64,000 bases of DNA, taken from positions 310,001 through 374,000 of the forward strand of contig CAVOXO010000002.1 in NCBI GenBank assembly GCA_963700425.1, read 5' to 3'. The stretch's first letter is position 1. The number at the start of each line of letters is the position of its first letter. The notes under the pieces were generated by a model, which worked only from the letters and a program-made list of their open reading frames with translations, was not told where the DNA came from and made no database searches. Source of the stretch: CAVOXO01 sp963700425. GTDB lineage: Bacteria > Actinomycetota > Acidimicrobiia > Acidimicrobiales > Microtrichaceae. A program made the position numbers and the translations under genes. Shown one piece after another: positions 35,216 to 44,060 of this stretch.

Positions 35216-36742
35216 ATGAGCGACACCCCCTGGACCAACGACGCCTGCTCGCTGGTGGAGGCGTTCCGCCGCGGCGAACGATCACCCCGCGAAGAGCTGG
35301 AGGCGACGCTCGCCGCCATTGGGTCGACCGACCTCAACTGCTTCTCGCATCTCGATCCCGCGCGTGCCCTGGACGCCGCGTCGACGGCCGACGTGTCGCT
35401 GCCGTTCGGCGGCGTTCCGGTGGGCGTCAAGGAACTCGATTCCGTGGCGGGCTGGCCCGACACCCACGCATCGGTGCCGTTCCGCGACGAGATCGCCACC
35501 CGGACCTCGACATCGGTCGATCGACTGAGCGGCCGCGGCGGCGCTGTTCTGGTCGGCCTCACCACGGCCAGCGAGTTCGGTGGTCTGAACGTGAGCGTGT
35601 CGAAGTTGAACGGTGTCACCCACAACCCGTGGCGGCGGGGTCGGACGGTCGGAGGATCGTCGGGAGGCAGCGCGGCGGCGGTCGCGGGAGGCCTGGTCAC
35701 GCTCTGCACCGCGGCTGACGGCGGCGGCTCGATCCGAATTCCTGCCGGCTACGCCGGGCTGGTGGGGATGAAGGGCACGTACGGCCGCGTCCCGAGAGGA
35801 CCGAGCGCGTATTCGCGCCCGAGCACCGAGGTGTTCGGATGCCTCGGTCGCTCGGTCCGCGACACTGCCCGCTACTTCGACGTCGCGGCCGGATTCGATT
35901 CGCGTGATCCGTGGAGTCTTCCGTCGCACGGCAACTGGGAGGCCGACCTGGGAACCCACGATCTGTCGGGACTCAAGGTCGCCGTGCTCCCCTCACTCGG
36001 GGGCGTCGAACTCGACCCGGGAGTTGCCGATCGGATCCGGACCTGCGCCGACGAGCTCATCGCGACCAGCGGCATGGTCGAGGTTCCGCTGCAACTCGAC
36101 CTCCCCAATCTCGCGGCCGAATGGATGATGGGCAACATCTCGACGCTGCTCGCCGAATTGGGGGATCGATGGCCGGGCTGCGCGCCCGACCTCACCGACG
36201 CCATCACCGACGGACTCCGCCTCAGCCAGGCCTTCTACAACCTGAACACCGCGGCGGTCGCCGAGCGCAAGCGGCTCGAGGTCACCATGCGGATGGCCGA
36301 AGCGTTCGACCGGGCCGACCTCATCATCGCCGCCACCAACCCCGGCGTGGCGTTCGCTGCCGAGGCCGAGATGAGCAGCCCACCGCACCCGGTTCTCGAC
36401 AAGGTGATGACCAACCGTTACTCCCGGGGAGGAATCCGGGGCGCTCTGGCGACGGTTCGGGCCGCGGGCGGCCTGGCACCGCGGCTTCCCCACGCGCTCA
36501 TCGACCGCGCGACCAACGCCATTCCCGACATCGTCAACATGGGCGGCCTGACGATCATCTCGAACATCTACGGCAACCCGGCGGTATCGATCCCCGCGGG
36601 GCTGATCGACGGACTGCCGCTCGGCATGCAGGTGCTGGCTCCCCACCACGCGGATGCGCTGCTCTTCGATGTGGCATTGACCGCAGAGCGGGAAGTGGGC
36701 TGGCCCATGACCGCTCCGGTGGTCGGCACAGCATCCGCCTGA
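35216..36742 (+). CDS. Amidase signature family hydrolase
   Basis: A 508-residue amidase. The Ser-cisSer-Lys triad is readable: Lys in FGGVPVGVKELDSVAGWPDT, cis-Ser in GRTVGGSSGGSAAAVAGG and the nucleophilic Ser in TAADGGGSIRIPAGYAGLVG. The length and the C-terminal PAVSIPAGLIDGLPLGMQVL are typical. Substrates of this family range from aryl amides to Glu-tRNA(Gln); GatB/GatC are absent here, so it is more likely catabolic. It precedes a MarR regulator by 57 bases on the same strand. Confidence 0.93.
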   Translation: MSDTPWTNDACSLVEAFRRGERSPREELEATLAAIGSTDLNCFSHLDPARALDAASTADVSLPFGGVPVGVKELDSVAGWPDTHASVPFRDEIATRTSTSVDRLSGRGGAVLVGLTTASEFGGLNVSVSKLNGVTHNPWRRGRTVGGSSGGSAAAVAGGLVTLCTAADGGGSIRIPAGYAGLVGMKGTYGRVPRGPSAYSRPSTEVFGCLGRSVRDTARYFDVAAGFDSRDPWSLPSHGNWEADLGTHDLSGLKVAVLPSLGGVELDPGVADRIRTCADELIATSGMVEVPLQLDLPNLAAEWMMGNISTLLAELGDRWPGCAPDLTDAITDGLRLSQAFYNLNTAAVAERKRLEVTMRMAEAFDRADLIIAATNPGVAFAAEAEMSSPPHPVLDKVMTNRYSRGGIRGALATVRAAGGLAPRLPHALIDRATNAIPDIVNMGGLTIISNIYGNPAVSIPAGLIDGLPLGMQVLAPHHADALLFDVALTAEREVGWPMTAPVVGTASA

Positions 36743-36763
36743 CCCCGATCCAGCGCGTGCGGT

Positions 36764-36783
36764 ATCCGTGATCGATCACGGAT
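36764..36783. promoter_or_regulatory. Perfect 20-base palindrome, candidate MarR operator
   Basis: ATCCGTGATC followed immediately by its reverse complement. It lies 16 bases upstream of the MarR start codon. A TATGCT -10-like hexamer at 36788-36793 is placed so that transcription would begin at or next to the ATG at 36800, suggesting a leaderless mRNA with the operator at the -35 region. Autorepression is inferred. Confidence 0.65.
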
Positions 36784-36799
36784 CTGGTATGCTTACCCC

Positions 36800-37258
36800 A
36801 TGCCATCACCTCCGTCTGACGATCAGAACCTCATCCTCGCCATCGCGGCCGGATGGAACAGCCTCGAACGGCGCCTCGACGGCGCGACGTCGAGCATCAC
36901 CGGGATCAGCTTCGCCGAGTACCGACTGCTCCGGTGCCTCGCCGATGCACCCGGGGGCCACGCCAGTCGCGTCGATCTCGCCGACACGGTGGGGATGACG
37001 TCCTCGGGGGTCACCCGGGCGCTGCGGCCCTTGGAGAAGCTCGGTGTCGCCGAGACCACCCGGAGTGAACGCGATGCACGGCTCGCCCTGGCATCGCTGA
37101 CGGCGGCAGGACGCGAACTCGTCGAGACTGCATCGGGCGTCGTCGACGATGTCGCGCGCCAGCTCTTCGAGCGCTCTCCCGACATCGCACGCAATCGCGC
37201 TCACGTACTTCAGCTGATGGAGGACATCGCCGGCCTGCCCCGGGTTTCAGCGCGGTGA
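36800..37258 (+). CDS. MarR family regulator
   Basis: A 152-residue winged-helix regulator: ISFAEYRLLRCLADAPGG, then RVDLADTVGMTSSGVTRALR as the recognition helix and a wing TTRSERDARLALASLTAAGR. The dimerisation helices are at both ends. A palindrome at its promoter suggests autoregulation. The last 12 bases overlap the convergent membrane-protein gene. It may also control the upstream amidase gene only if readthrough or a second site exists; none was seen. Confidence 0.92.
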   Translation: MPSPPSDDQNLILAIAAGWNSLERRLDGATSSITGISFAEYRLLRCLADAPGGHASRVDLADTVGMTSSGVTRALRPLEKLGVAETTRSERDARLALASLTAAGRELVETASGVVDDVARQLFERSPDIARNRAHVLQLMEDIAGLPRVSAR

Positions 37259-38374
37259 GGGGATGATCCGCTCCGCGAATGGCAGCGCACGGATCCGGGT
37301 GATCCACTTGCGAGCCGGAGCGGTACCGAACCGTTCCGCTGCCAACCAGGCGGCAAAGGGCATGCCCACGAAGAACAATCGCGGCGACAGACCGTGGCCG
37401 ATCCAGGTGTAGAGGGTCACGGCGACGAACATGGTGAACCCCACGACGTCGGGGCTCATCAGGGTGGCGACCCAGCCGTCGATCCGCTTGCGCGGGAGGA
37501 TCCGCCAGAACGCCGGCAGGCCCAGGGGCAGGATCGCCAGCGCCATCGGGGCGAGATTGAGCACGTGTTGGTTCTCCACGAGGACCTCGAACTTGATTCC
37601 CATGTCCCAGGCTCCCTCGGCATCGACGTTCGCCCGGGTGAGCCACAGGCCGGCGAGACCCGCGACCGCAGCTGACCCCACCAGCAGCGCGCCCTCGATC
37701 CGTCGGTCCGCGTAGTGACGCCACACCCAGGCCACCAGGACCGCTCCGAACATCAGTGTGGTGTCCTTCAACGGATACGCCGTCAACATGAGCGGGACGA
37801 CCCACCATTCGCGGCGCGAAACCAACAACAACCACCCGACCGCCATGAACATGAAGACGGCCGGGTCGATCAAGACGCCGCCGGCGAACATCAGCACGTT
37901 CCAGTTGACCGCCACGGCCAGCGCCACGATCCACACGGCGGTGTCCGAGGCGCGACTCCTACCGAGGGCGAGGACCACGGCGGCGACGCCGATGAGGGAG
38001 AACGCCAGGTTCACGAGGCCGATCGAGAACCCCTCGTCGTCGAGGGGTACCCGGGACGCCAGCCACGGCACCCCTGGTCGGTCGATCCACGGGCTGTAGA
38101 GGACCTCCTCGCCGATGGCCTCCCGGGTGGCGCCACGGTCGAGGGCGACCATCGACAGGTACTGGCGCTCATCGACAACGGTGCGATCGATGGTGCGGCC
38201 GCTGGAGGTCACGAACGCTGCGGGGTCGCTCGTGCGGGTCAGGACGTCGACGAGGTCGATACGACCGAATCGAACCGAACCCAACACCACGACCGACAGG
38301 AGGGCAATCGTCATCAGCATGGGTAGCCGCTGTCGACGGGTCTCCGATGCCGGCATCTCGCGCAGGTCGGTCAT
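37247..38374 (-). CDS. Polytopic membrane protein, unknown
   Basis: A 375-residue protein from ATG 38374, chosen because GGAGG lies seven bases upstream; the longer frame begins with the GTG inside that site. About nine hydrophobic segments are visible, with an extracytoplasmic loop after the first containing DERQYLSMVALDRGATREAI and YSPWIDRPGVPWLASRV. The arrangement resembles GT-C or dolichyl-phosphate-sugar transferases without a clear catalytic motif. It is downstream of the glnK terminator and convergent with marR. Confidence 0.75.
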   Translation of the reverse strand: MTDLREMPASETRRQRLPMLMTIALLSVVVLGSVRFGRIDLVDVLTRTSDPAAFVTSSGRTIDRTVVDERQYLSMVALDRGATREAIGEEVLYSPWIDRPGVPWLASRVPLDDEGFSIGLVNLAFSLIGVAAVVLALGRSRASDTAVWIVALAVAVNWNVLMFAGGVLIDPAVFMFMAVGWLLLVSRREWWVVPLMLTAYPLKDTTLMFGAVLVAWVWRHYADRRIEGALLVGSAAVAGLAGLWLTRANVDAEGAWDMGIKFEVLVENQHVLNLAPMALAILPLGLPAFWRILPRKRIDGWVATLMSPDVVGFTMFVAVTLYTWIGHGLSPRLFFVGMPFAAWLAAERFGTAPARKWITRIRALPFAERIIPSPR

Positions 38375-38460
38375 GGTGTCCTCCGGCACCGTCGTCTCCG
38401 CCGGCGGCGACCCGCGGTCGTTCGATCATGCCGGTGCTCACCACGAGTCCGTCCTCGCGC

Positions 38461-38491
38461 AACGGGAGCCGGCCAGCGGCCGGCTCCCGTT
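38461..38491. terminator. Strong hairpin downstream of amtB-glnK
   Basis: A perfect 14-base inverted repeat (AACGGGAGCCGGCC and its complement) with a 3-base AGC loop lies 26 bases after the glnK stop. It should terminate the amtB-glnK transcript. Confidence 0.75.
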
Positions 38492-38516
38492 CGTGCTCCC
38501 GCCAGGTTCTCTCAGG

Positions 38517-38858
38517 TCACAGGGCGTCGGACCCCCATTCGCCGGTGCGGATCCTCATGACCCGATCGACGGGTGTGGCCCAGATCTTGCCGTCGCCGAT
38601 CTTGCCGGTCTTCACGGCGGCCGCAATGGCCTCCATGATCCGGTCGACGTCGTCGCTTCCTACGAGAACCTCGACCTTGAGCTTCGGAAGGAAGTCGACC
38701 TTGTACTCGGCGCCCCGGTAGGTCTCGGTGTGGCCACCTTGACGCCCGTGACCCTTCACCTCGGTCACCGTCATGCCTGGGAGACCCAGATCGATGAGAG
38801 CGGCCTTGGCCTTGTCGAGCCGGTGATGTTTGATGATTGCGGTGATGGTGTGGATCAT
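38517..38858 (-). CDS. glnK: P-II nitrogen regulatory protein
   Basis: A 113-residue P-II protein. The T-loop is GRQGGHTETYRGAEYKVDFL, which includes the tyrosine that is uridylylated or adenylylated in other bacteria, and the signature KVDFLPKLKVEVLVGSDD follows. The C-terminal block KIGDGKIWATPVDRVMRIRT is the usual ATP/2-oxoglutarate site. Fourteen bases separate it from amtB, and GAGAGGAC precedes the ATG. It senses nitrogen and energy status and blocks AmtB when nitrogen is sufficient. Confidence 0.95.
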   Translation of the reverse strand: MIHTITAIIKHHRLDKAKAALIDLGLPGMTVTEVKGHGRQGGHTETYRGAEYKVDFLPKLKVEVLVGSDDVDRIMEAIAAAVKTGKIGDGKIWATPVDRVMRIRTGEWGSDAL

Positions 38859-38872
38859 TTCGATGTCCTCTC

Positions 38873-40300
38873 TCAGACCCTGATCGAGTCCGACGACAGC
38901 GCCGGCTCATAGTCGATGTTGGTGAGGTCGACGCTGTCATCGGCATAGCCGGGAGCACCGTGCTCCTCGACGTCGAGACCGGCCATCTCCTCTTCAGGGG
39001 TGACCCGCAGCCCGATGGTCTTCTTCATGATGAAGAAGAGGACGCTGGTGGTCGCAGCCACCCAGGCGATGATGATGACCGCCATGAGAGCCTGCATCGC
39101 CAGCTGGCTCAGACCACCGCCGTAGAACAGACCGGCGTCCTCCCGACCCAGGAAGGCGTCGTCGTAGCGGGCGAAGAGGCCGATGGAGAGAACGCCCCAC
39201 AGACCGCAGATCCCGTGCACCGACACTGCGCCGACCGGATCGTCGACCCGGAGCCGGTCGACCCCGAGGACCGAGAACACCACGATCAGGCCACCGATGG
39301 CGCCGATGACGAGCGCTGCCCAGGGCTCGACCGTGCCGCAACCGGCCGTGATGGCCACCAGTCCGGCCAGCGTGCCGTTGCCGGCCATGCCGATGTCGGG
39401 CTTGCCGGCGACGATCCAGATGGTGGCGGCGGCGACGCATGTTCCAGCGGCCGCGGCGAGCAGGGTGTTGAGGGCCACGTAGCCGACGGCCATGTCGGCG
39501 GCCAGCTCCGAGCCGGGATTGAACCCGAACCATCCGAAGGCGAGGATGAACACGCCGGTGATCACGAACGGCGACGAATGCCCGAGGATGGCCCGGGGCT
39601 TGCCGTCGGGGCCGTACTTGCCGAGGCGTGGGCCCAGGAAGATCGCGCCCATCAGGGCCGCCGTGCCGCCCGCCATGTGAACGATGCCGGATCCGGCGAA
39701 GTCCGAATAGACGGCGTCACCGACGTTCATCTGGGCGATGAGTCCCCCACCCCAGGTCCAGTGGACGACGAAGGGATAGATGACTGCAGTCATCAGCGCC
39801 GAGAAGATGAGGTAGCTGCCGAATTTCGTCCGTTCCGCCATGGCTCCCGAGGCGATGGTGACCGCGGTCGCCGCGAACACCACCTGGAAGAAGAAGAACG
39901 TGGCGATGGAGAGATTTCCGACGCCGCTGCCTCCGGGTTCGAAGAGCGTGCTGGACGATCCCAGGAACCAACCCGAGTCGCCGAAGATCTTGTTCCCGCC
40001 GCCGAAGGCGAAGGCGTAGCCGACGGCGAAGAACATCACGACGCCGATCGCCATGTCAGAGAGGTTCTTGGCCATGATGTTCGAGACGTTCTTCGCTCTG
40101 GTCAGGCCCGCCTCGACAAGAGCGAATCCCGCCTGCATGAAGAACACCATCGCTCCGGCGATGAAGACCCAGATGTTGTCGAGAATGACCTGGACTCCCT
40201 CGGCCGCGAGGCCTTCCGCGTCCTGGGCCGACGCCTGAGCGGTGACCAGTAGCGATCCGAGTACCAGGATCGTCGATCCCGTTAACACTTTCCGTTTCAT
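38873..40300 (-). CDS. amtB: Ammonium transporter
   Basis: A 475-residue transporter with a cleavable leader (ILVLGSLLVTAQASAQ) and eleven membrane helices. Typical segments are VFFMQAGFALVEAGLTRAKN, FFFFQVVFAATAVTIASGAM, the pore region VHWTWGGGLIAQ and the twin-His region around AVSVHGICGLWGVLSIGLFA. A cytosolic tail of about 45 residues follows. It moves ammonium under limitation and is gated by GlnK. It forms an operon with glnK and has a 29-base inverted repeat in its upstream region. Confidence 0.95.
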   Translation of the reverse strand: MKRKVLTGSTILVLGSLLVTAQASAQDAEGLAAEGVQVILDNIWVFIAGAMVFFMQAGFALVEAGLTRAKNVSNIMAKNLSDMAIGVVMFFAVGYAFAFGGGNKIFGDSGWFLGSSSTLFEPGGSGVGNLSIATFFFFQVVFAATAVTIASGAMAERTKFGSYLIFSALMTAVIYPFVVHWTWGGGLIAQMNVGDAVYSDFAGSGIVHMAGGTAALMGAIFLGPRLGKYGPDGKPRAILGHSSPFVITGVFILAFGWFGFNPGSELAADMAVGYVALNTLLAAAAGTCVAAATIWIVAGKPDIGMAGNGTLAGLVAITAGCGTVEPWAALVIGAIGGLIVVFSVLGVDRLRVDDPVGAVSVHGICGLWGVLSIGLFARYDDAFLGREDAGLFYGGGLSQLAMQALMAVIIIAWVAATTSVLFFIMKKTIGLRVTPEEEMAGLDVEEHGAPGYADDSVDLTNIDYEPALSSDSIRV

Positions 40301-40343
40301 GCTCTCTCCCTTTCGATGGGCCCGTGACGCGTCGCCACGGTGG

Positions 40344-40372
40344 GGGTGATGGATGCAAGGTAGACATCACCC
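40344..40372. promoter_or_regulatory. Inverted repeat upstream of amtB
   Basis: GGGTGATG (40344-40351) and CATCACCC (40365-40372) are perfect complements with a 13-base spacer, in the 95 bases between amtB and the winged-helix gene. It is a candidate operator for nitrogen control; it does not resemble the known GlnR box closely. Confidence 0.45.
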
Positions 40373-40395
40373 ATTTCCGGACCATTCGAGCGTCG

Positions 40396-40938
40396 TTACG
40401 GTTCCCTTTCCTCTATCTGACAGTTATCTGACAGTTCCAGGACATAGCCGCGGGACCGGACCGTCCGAATGGCGACGCCCATTCCGTCGAGGCGACGGCG
40501 CAGCCGACCCATCGCCACGTCGACGACGTTTCGGTCCACGTCGTCTCCCGGCCACACCGACTCGGCGAGGACGTCACGCCTCACCACGGTGCCCTCCCGA
40601 TCCACCAGGGCGCGCAACAGGCCGTACTCCGTCGGCGACAGGGTGACGCTGCGATTCCCGCTGCGGAGGACTCCGTCGAAGAGGTCGACGGGCCGCCTGG
40701 CCCGCAGCGCCCTGGTCGCCAGGATCGACGAACGAACGGCTTTGACGGTCTCGGGTTCATCGTCGGCGACGAAGTCCTCGAGCGGATCACCGTCCATCTC
40801 GGGGATGTTGCCCGGATCGACCAGCACGAGGCGCGGCCACCCCTTCTCGCGGGCGTCGGCGAGTACATCGGCCTGTTCTGGCCAGCGAATGCGCATGACC
40901 TCCATCAGGGCGACGATAGGAGCCGAGTGTTTCGCCAC
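40396..40938 (-). CDS. OmpR/PhoB-type winged-helix regulator with short N-terminal domain
   Basis: From GTG 40938 the product is 180 residues; ATG 40905 is an alternative. The C-terminal 100 residues are an OmpR-type winged helix: VTLSPTEYGLLRALVDREGT, VVRRDVLAESVWPGDDVDRN, VVDVAMGRLRRRLDGMGVAI, RTVRSRGYVLEL. The N-terminal 75 residues (HSAPIVALMEVMRIRWPEQA, REKGWPRLVLVDPGNIPE) are too short for a standard receiver and lack its acidic pair. Actinobacterial GlnR is also an OmpR-type orphan regulator controlling amtB-glnK, and this gene sits directly upstream of that operon in the same orientation, so nitrogen control is a reasonable inference. Confidence 0.75.
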   Translation of the reverse strand: MAKHSAPIVALMEVMRIRWPEQADVLADAREKGWPRLVLVDPGNIPEMDGDPLEDFVADDEPETVKAVRSSILATRALRARRPVDLFDGVLRSGNRSVTLSPTEYGLLRALVDREGTVVRRDVLAESVWPGDDVDRNVVDVAMGRLRRRLDGMGVAIRTVRSRGYVLELSDNCQIEEREP

Positions 40939-41035
40939 TGTTTCACGGTGATGAAGGGTGGGAGCCGACGAGTCGGCCCCCACCGATCCGACGCCGTGAC
41001 TGCATCGTGAGCCCCCCGGCCGCCAGAATGGCCCC

Positions 41036-41425
41036 GTGACCGAGGACGACGACGACCTGATCCACAGGATCGAGGACGCGGCCATCGAGGCCGAATTCGA
41101 GACGGGGGTTCACGAGGACACCGTCGAGGAGGCGAAGGCCCACATCCTCATCCGGATCGCACGCATGTCGTTGGCGATGGCCGTCATCGCCGTCGGCGTC
41201 GTGCTCCTGCCCCTACCGGGACCGGGATGGCTGGTCATCGCCGGCGGTCTGACCCTGCTGGCCCGCGACGTGGCGTGGGCGGATCGGCTGCTCTTCATGG
41301 TGCGCCGGAAAATCCCCGGCATCCCCGACGACGGCAAGATCCCTCATTCCACGATCGCGACGATGCTCACGTTGGCAGCGGCCGCCACGGCGTTCGCCCT
41401 CTGGTGGTCGCTCGGTCGCGGTTGA
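41036..41425 (+). CDS. PGPGW-type small transmembrane protein
   Basis: A 129-residue protein from GTG 41036. It has an acidic leader, then helices around LAMAVIAVGVVLLPLPGPGW and LVIAGGLTLLARDVAWADRL, which contain the eponymous PGPGW motif of this two- to three-helix actinobacterial family, and a C-terminal helix. The function is unknown. It precedes the glycosyltransferase cluster by about 20 bases and may be cotranscribed with it. Confidence 0.85.
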   Translation: MTEDDDDLIHRIEDAAIEAEFETGVHEDTVEEAKAHILIRIARMSLAMAVIAVGVVLLPLPGPGWLVIAGGLTLLARDVAWADRLLFMVRRKIPGIPDDGKIPHSTIATMLTLAAAATAFALWWSLGRG

Positions 41426-41446
41426 CCACGCAATAGCGTGACCTCG

Positions 41447-42480
41447 ATGCAGATCGTCTATCTCTCCGACCGACCCGGCGTTCTCGAGGAGACGTGGCGA
41501 CACGTCTCGATGTTCATGAGCTGGGCGGACGCCGCGATCGTGGTCACCCCGCGGTCCAGGGTGGCCGACATGCCGACCGATCCCGCGATCACCGTTCTGG
41601 CGGACGAGGACGTGGCATCGATGACCACGCGAGAGCTGGGCGAGCTCGACCACGTTCGTCGGAATGTCACCCTTCGCCGTGCTCTGAGTGCCACCGACGT
41701 CGCTCGACGAGGTCTTCGTATTGTCCGACGACGACTACCGACCGCTCAAGGAGGTCGGTGTCGAGCGGTTCACGGGACCCGATGGCGACATCGGCTACTA
41801 CTGCTACGAGCTCGGGGCCTGGACCGGGAACTCGACCCCCTTCGATCTCGCGCAGCACACCTCCCGCGACGCGCTCGAGTTCCTGGGCTGCCCCCAACGG
41901 TCGTACGGCTCCCACATGCCCCAGATCATGCGACTGGACCTGTTCCGCGAGGCCTTCGACACACTCGACGTCCTGACCGCGGACCCGATGATCTGCGAAT
42001 GGACGCTGTACTTCAATCTCGGCCTGTCTCGGCATGCCGACCGCTTCGCCGCTCCTCGACCATTCGAGACCCTCTGCTGGCCCCAATACCCCGGCGAGTG
42101 GCCGTGGTGGGTGCGACCCCGCGAGATCACCTTCGAGAACTTCTACCCCGACCTCTACCGCGATGGACACCTCTTCGCCGGACTCCCCACCGAGGTGGGC
42201 GTCGGCATCGAGGACACCGTCCGCGCGAACTTCGACAAGATCACCCGGTGGTCGGCGTTCGCCCGGCACGAGCGCGGCACTCGACTTCCCCGACGACATC
42301 GCGAACCCCTGGACAAAGGACTCGGCATGGCGCAAGGGGGCGTTCTCGGGGCTGCGGCGCCTGCGACGGGCCCATGACTACCTCGCCAGGGAGGACCGGG
42401 CCCTGCTCACCGAGATCGCGGGAACCGTCCGCCGGCTCGCCGATGAGGCATCGACGGGCTCCGACAGCCCCCACTGCTAG
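41447..42480 (+). CDS. Putative glycosyltransferase-like protein (two frameshifts)
   Basis: Removing one base near 41697 and one near 42270 gives 343 residues (1034 minus 2 divides by three). The N-terminus MQIVYLSDRPGVLEETWRHV and the segment LDEVFVLSDDDYRPLKEVGV, with its SDDD acidic motif, look like a nucleotide-sugar-dependent GT-A fold. The middle has GYYCYELGAWTGNSTPFDLA and ICEWTLYFNLGLSRHADRFA. I cannot name the family. Its position ahead of two polyprenyl-type transferases supports a role in envelope glycan synthesis. GTG 41438 is an alternative start. Confidence 0.6.
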
Positions 42481-42491
42481 CTTCCCCAGCC

Positions 42492-44060
42492 GTGGAGACG
42501 TCCGAGCGATCCGCTCGACCGAACATCGTTCGCGACCTCGACGTCGCTCCCTGGGTCGCGATTCTGGCTGCAGGGGTGGCACTCGGGTCACTGCTCGTCC
42601 GCTTCTTCGTGCCGACAGCCCTGTGGCTCGACGAGGCGCTGAGCGTCAACATCTCCGCGCTCCCGATCGGTGACATCCCCGACGCACTCCGCCAGGACGG
42701 CCATCCCCCCCTCTACTACGTGCTGCTGCACGGCTGGATGGCTCTCGTCGGTGATGGCGACCGCGCCGTCAGAATGCTGTCGGGCCTCATCGGCGTGGCC
42801 ACCCTTCCGCTGTCGTTCCTGGTCGGCCGACGGCTCGGCGGCAATCGGCTCGGATGGACGCTCACTCTGGTCGTGGCCCTGTCGCCGTTCGCCTTCCGCT
42901 ACGGGAGCGAGACCCGCATGTACTCGCTGGTCATCTTCGAGGTCTTCGCCGGCTGGCTCGTCGGCGAGAAGCTCCTCGATCGCCCCACGCCGGCGCGCTG
43001 GGCAGGGTCGACACTGGTGGTCTCGGCGCTGTTGTGGACCCACTACTGGTCGCTGTGGCTGCTCGCCGGGGTCGGGCTGCTGCTCATCGCCCGCCTGATC
43101 CGTTGTCGACGGGGCGGCGACGCCGGTGCGGTCCGCAACACCGCTGTCGCGCTCTCGGCAATGGTGGTGGGGGGTCTCACCTTCGTTCCGTGGCTCCCCA
43201 ACTTCCTCTACCAATCTCAGCACACCGGCACCCCGTGGGCTCCGCCGTTCCGCCCCGCCACGCTCGTCGTCACCTCCCTCGTCGACTTCGGTGGTGGCCC
43301 CTTCAGCGAAGCGCAGATGCTGATGTTCGCCATCGCGGTGCTGCTCGTGCTGGGGGCGTTCGGCGTCGCAACCGACGCGGCGGGGATGGGTCTCCGCTGG
43401 GCGACCAGCGTCGACGCCCGCCGGCCGCTGATGTTGTTGGCGGCAACCACCGTCGTTGCGTCCGCGGCCGGGCTGGCCACGGGCATCGCCTTCGCTCCCC
43501 GATACGCGGCGGTGTACTTCCCCTTCGCCATGGCACTGGTGGCGCTCGGGCTCGACCGCTTCTCACCGGGGACCGCTCGAAACGTCACGCTGGCCGCGTT
43601 CTGCGTGATGTGCGCCGCCGGCACGTTCTTCGTGCTCAGGGTCGAACGGACCCAGGCGGACGTCATCGCCGACGCGGTCGCACGGGTCGACGAACGCGCC
43701 TACGTCGTCACCTGCCCTGACCAACTCGGGCCCTCCGTGAGCCGGGCCCTCGACGGTTCGCCGGCGACCGTGGTGGCCTACCCACGCCTCGACGACCCGA
43801 CCCGCGTCGACTGGGTGGACTACGAGGAGCGCAACGAGCGGAACGATCCCCCGACCATCGCGGCTGACGTTCTGGCCCGCGCCGGTGACAGGACCGTGGC
43901 GGTGGTCTTCATGGACACGTATCTCACGCTCGAGGGCCAGTGTCAGGCACTCGTCGACGCCCTCGCCGCCAACCGGACGCCCGAACGGATCGTCACCGCC
44001 GAACCCGAGGACTTCTACGAGCCGATGAACATGATCGTGTTCAGCAGCGGTGCCCAATGA
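42492..44060 (+). CDS. GT39/PMT-like membrane glycosyltransferase
   Basis: A 522-residue polytopic protein. The first extracytoplasmic loop contains LWLDEALSVNISALPIGD and DGHPPLYYVLLHGWMALVGD, the acidic and HPPLYY motifs of ArnT/PMT-type GT-C enzymes that use polyprenyl-phosphate sugars. About eleven helices follow and a soluble tail of 140 residues ends the protein. It starts at GTG 42492, 11 bases after the previous gene, and its stop overlaps the next start as ATGA. It probably transfers a sugar to a lipid- or protein-linked acceptor outside the membrane. Confidence 0.85.
   Translation: METSERSARPNIVRDLDVAPWVAILAAGVALGSLLVRFFVPTALWLDEALSVNISALPIGDIPDALRQDGHPPLYYVLLHGWMALVGDGDRAVRMLSGLIGVATLPLSFLVGRRLGGNRLGWTLTLVVALSPFAFRYGSETRMYSLVIFEVFAGWLVGEKLLDRPTPARWAGSTLVVSALLWTHYWSLWLLAGVGLLLIARLIRCRRGGDAGAVRNTAVALSAMVVGGLTFVPWLPNFLYQSQHTGTPWAPPFRPATLVVTSLVDFGGGPFSEAQMLMFAIAVLLVLGAFGVATDAAGMGLRWATSVDARRPLMLLAATTVVASAAGLATGIAFAPRYAAVYFPFAMALVALGLDRFSPGTARNVTLAAFCVMCAAGTFFVLRVERTQADVIADAVARVDERAYVVTCPDQLGPSVSRALDGSPATVVAYPRLDDPTRVDWVDYEERNERNDPPTIAADVLARAGDRTVAVVFMDTYLTLEGQCQALVDALAANRTPERIVTAEPEDFYEPMNMIVFSSGAQ

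Noticed and set aside
40425..40446. Tandem ATCTGACAGTT direct repeat as an operator
   Set aside because: It lies within the last codons of the winged-helix gene and is explained by the coding sequence for SDNCQI.
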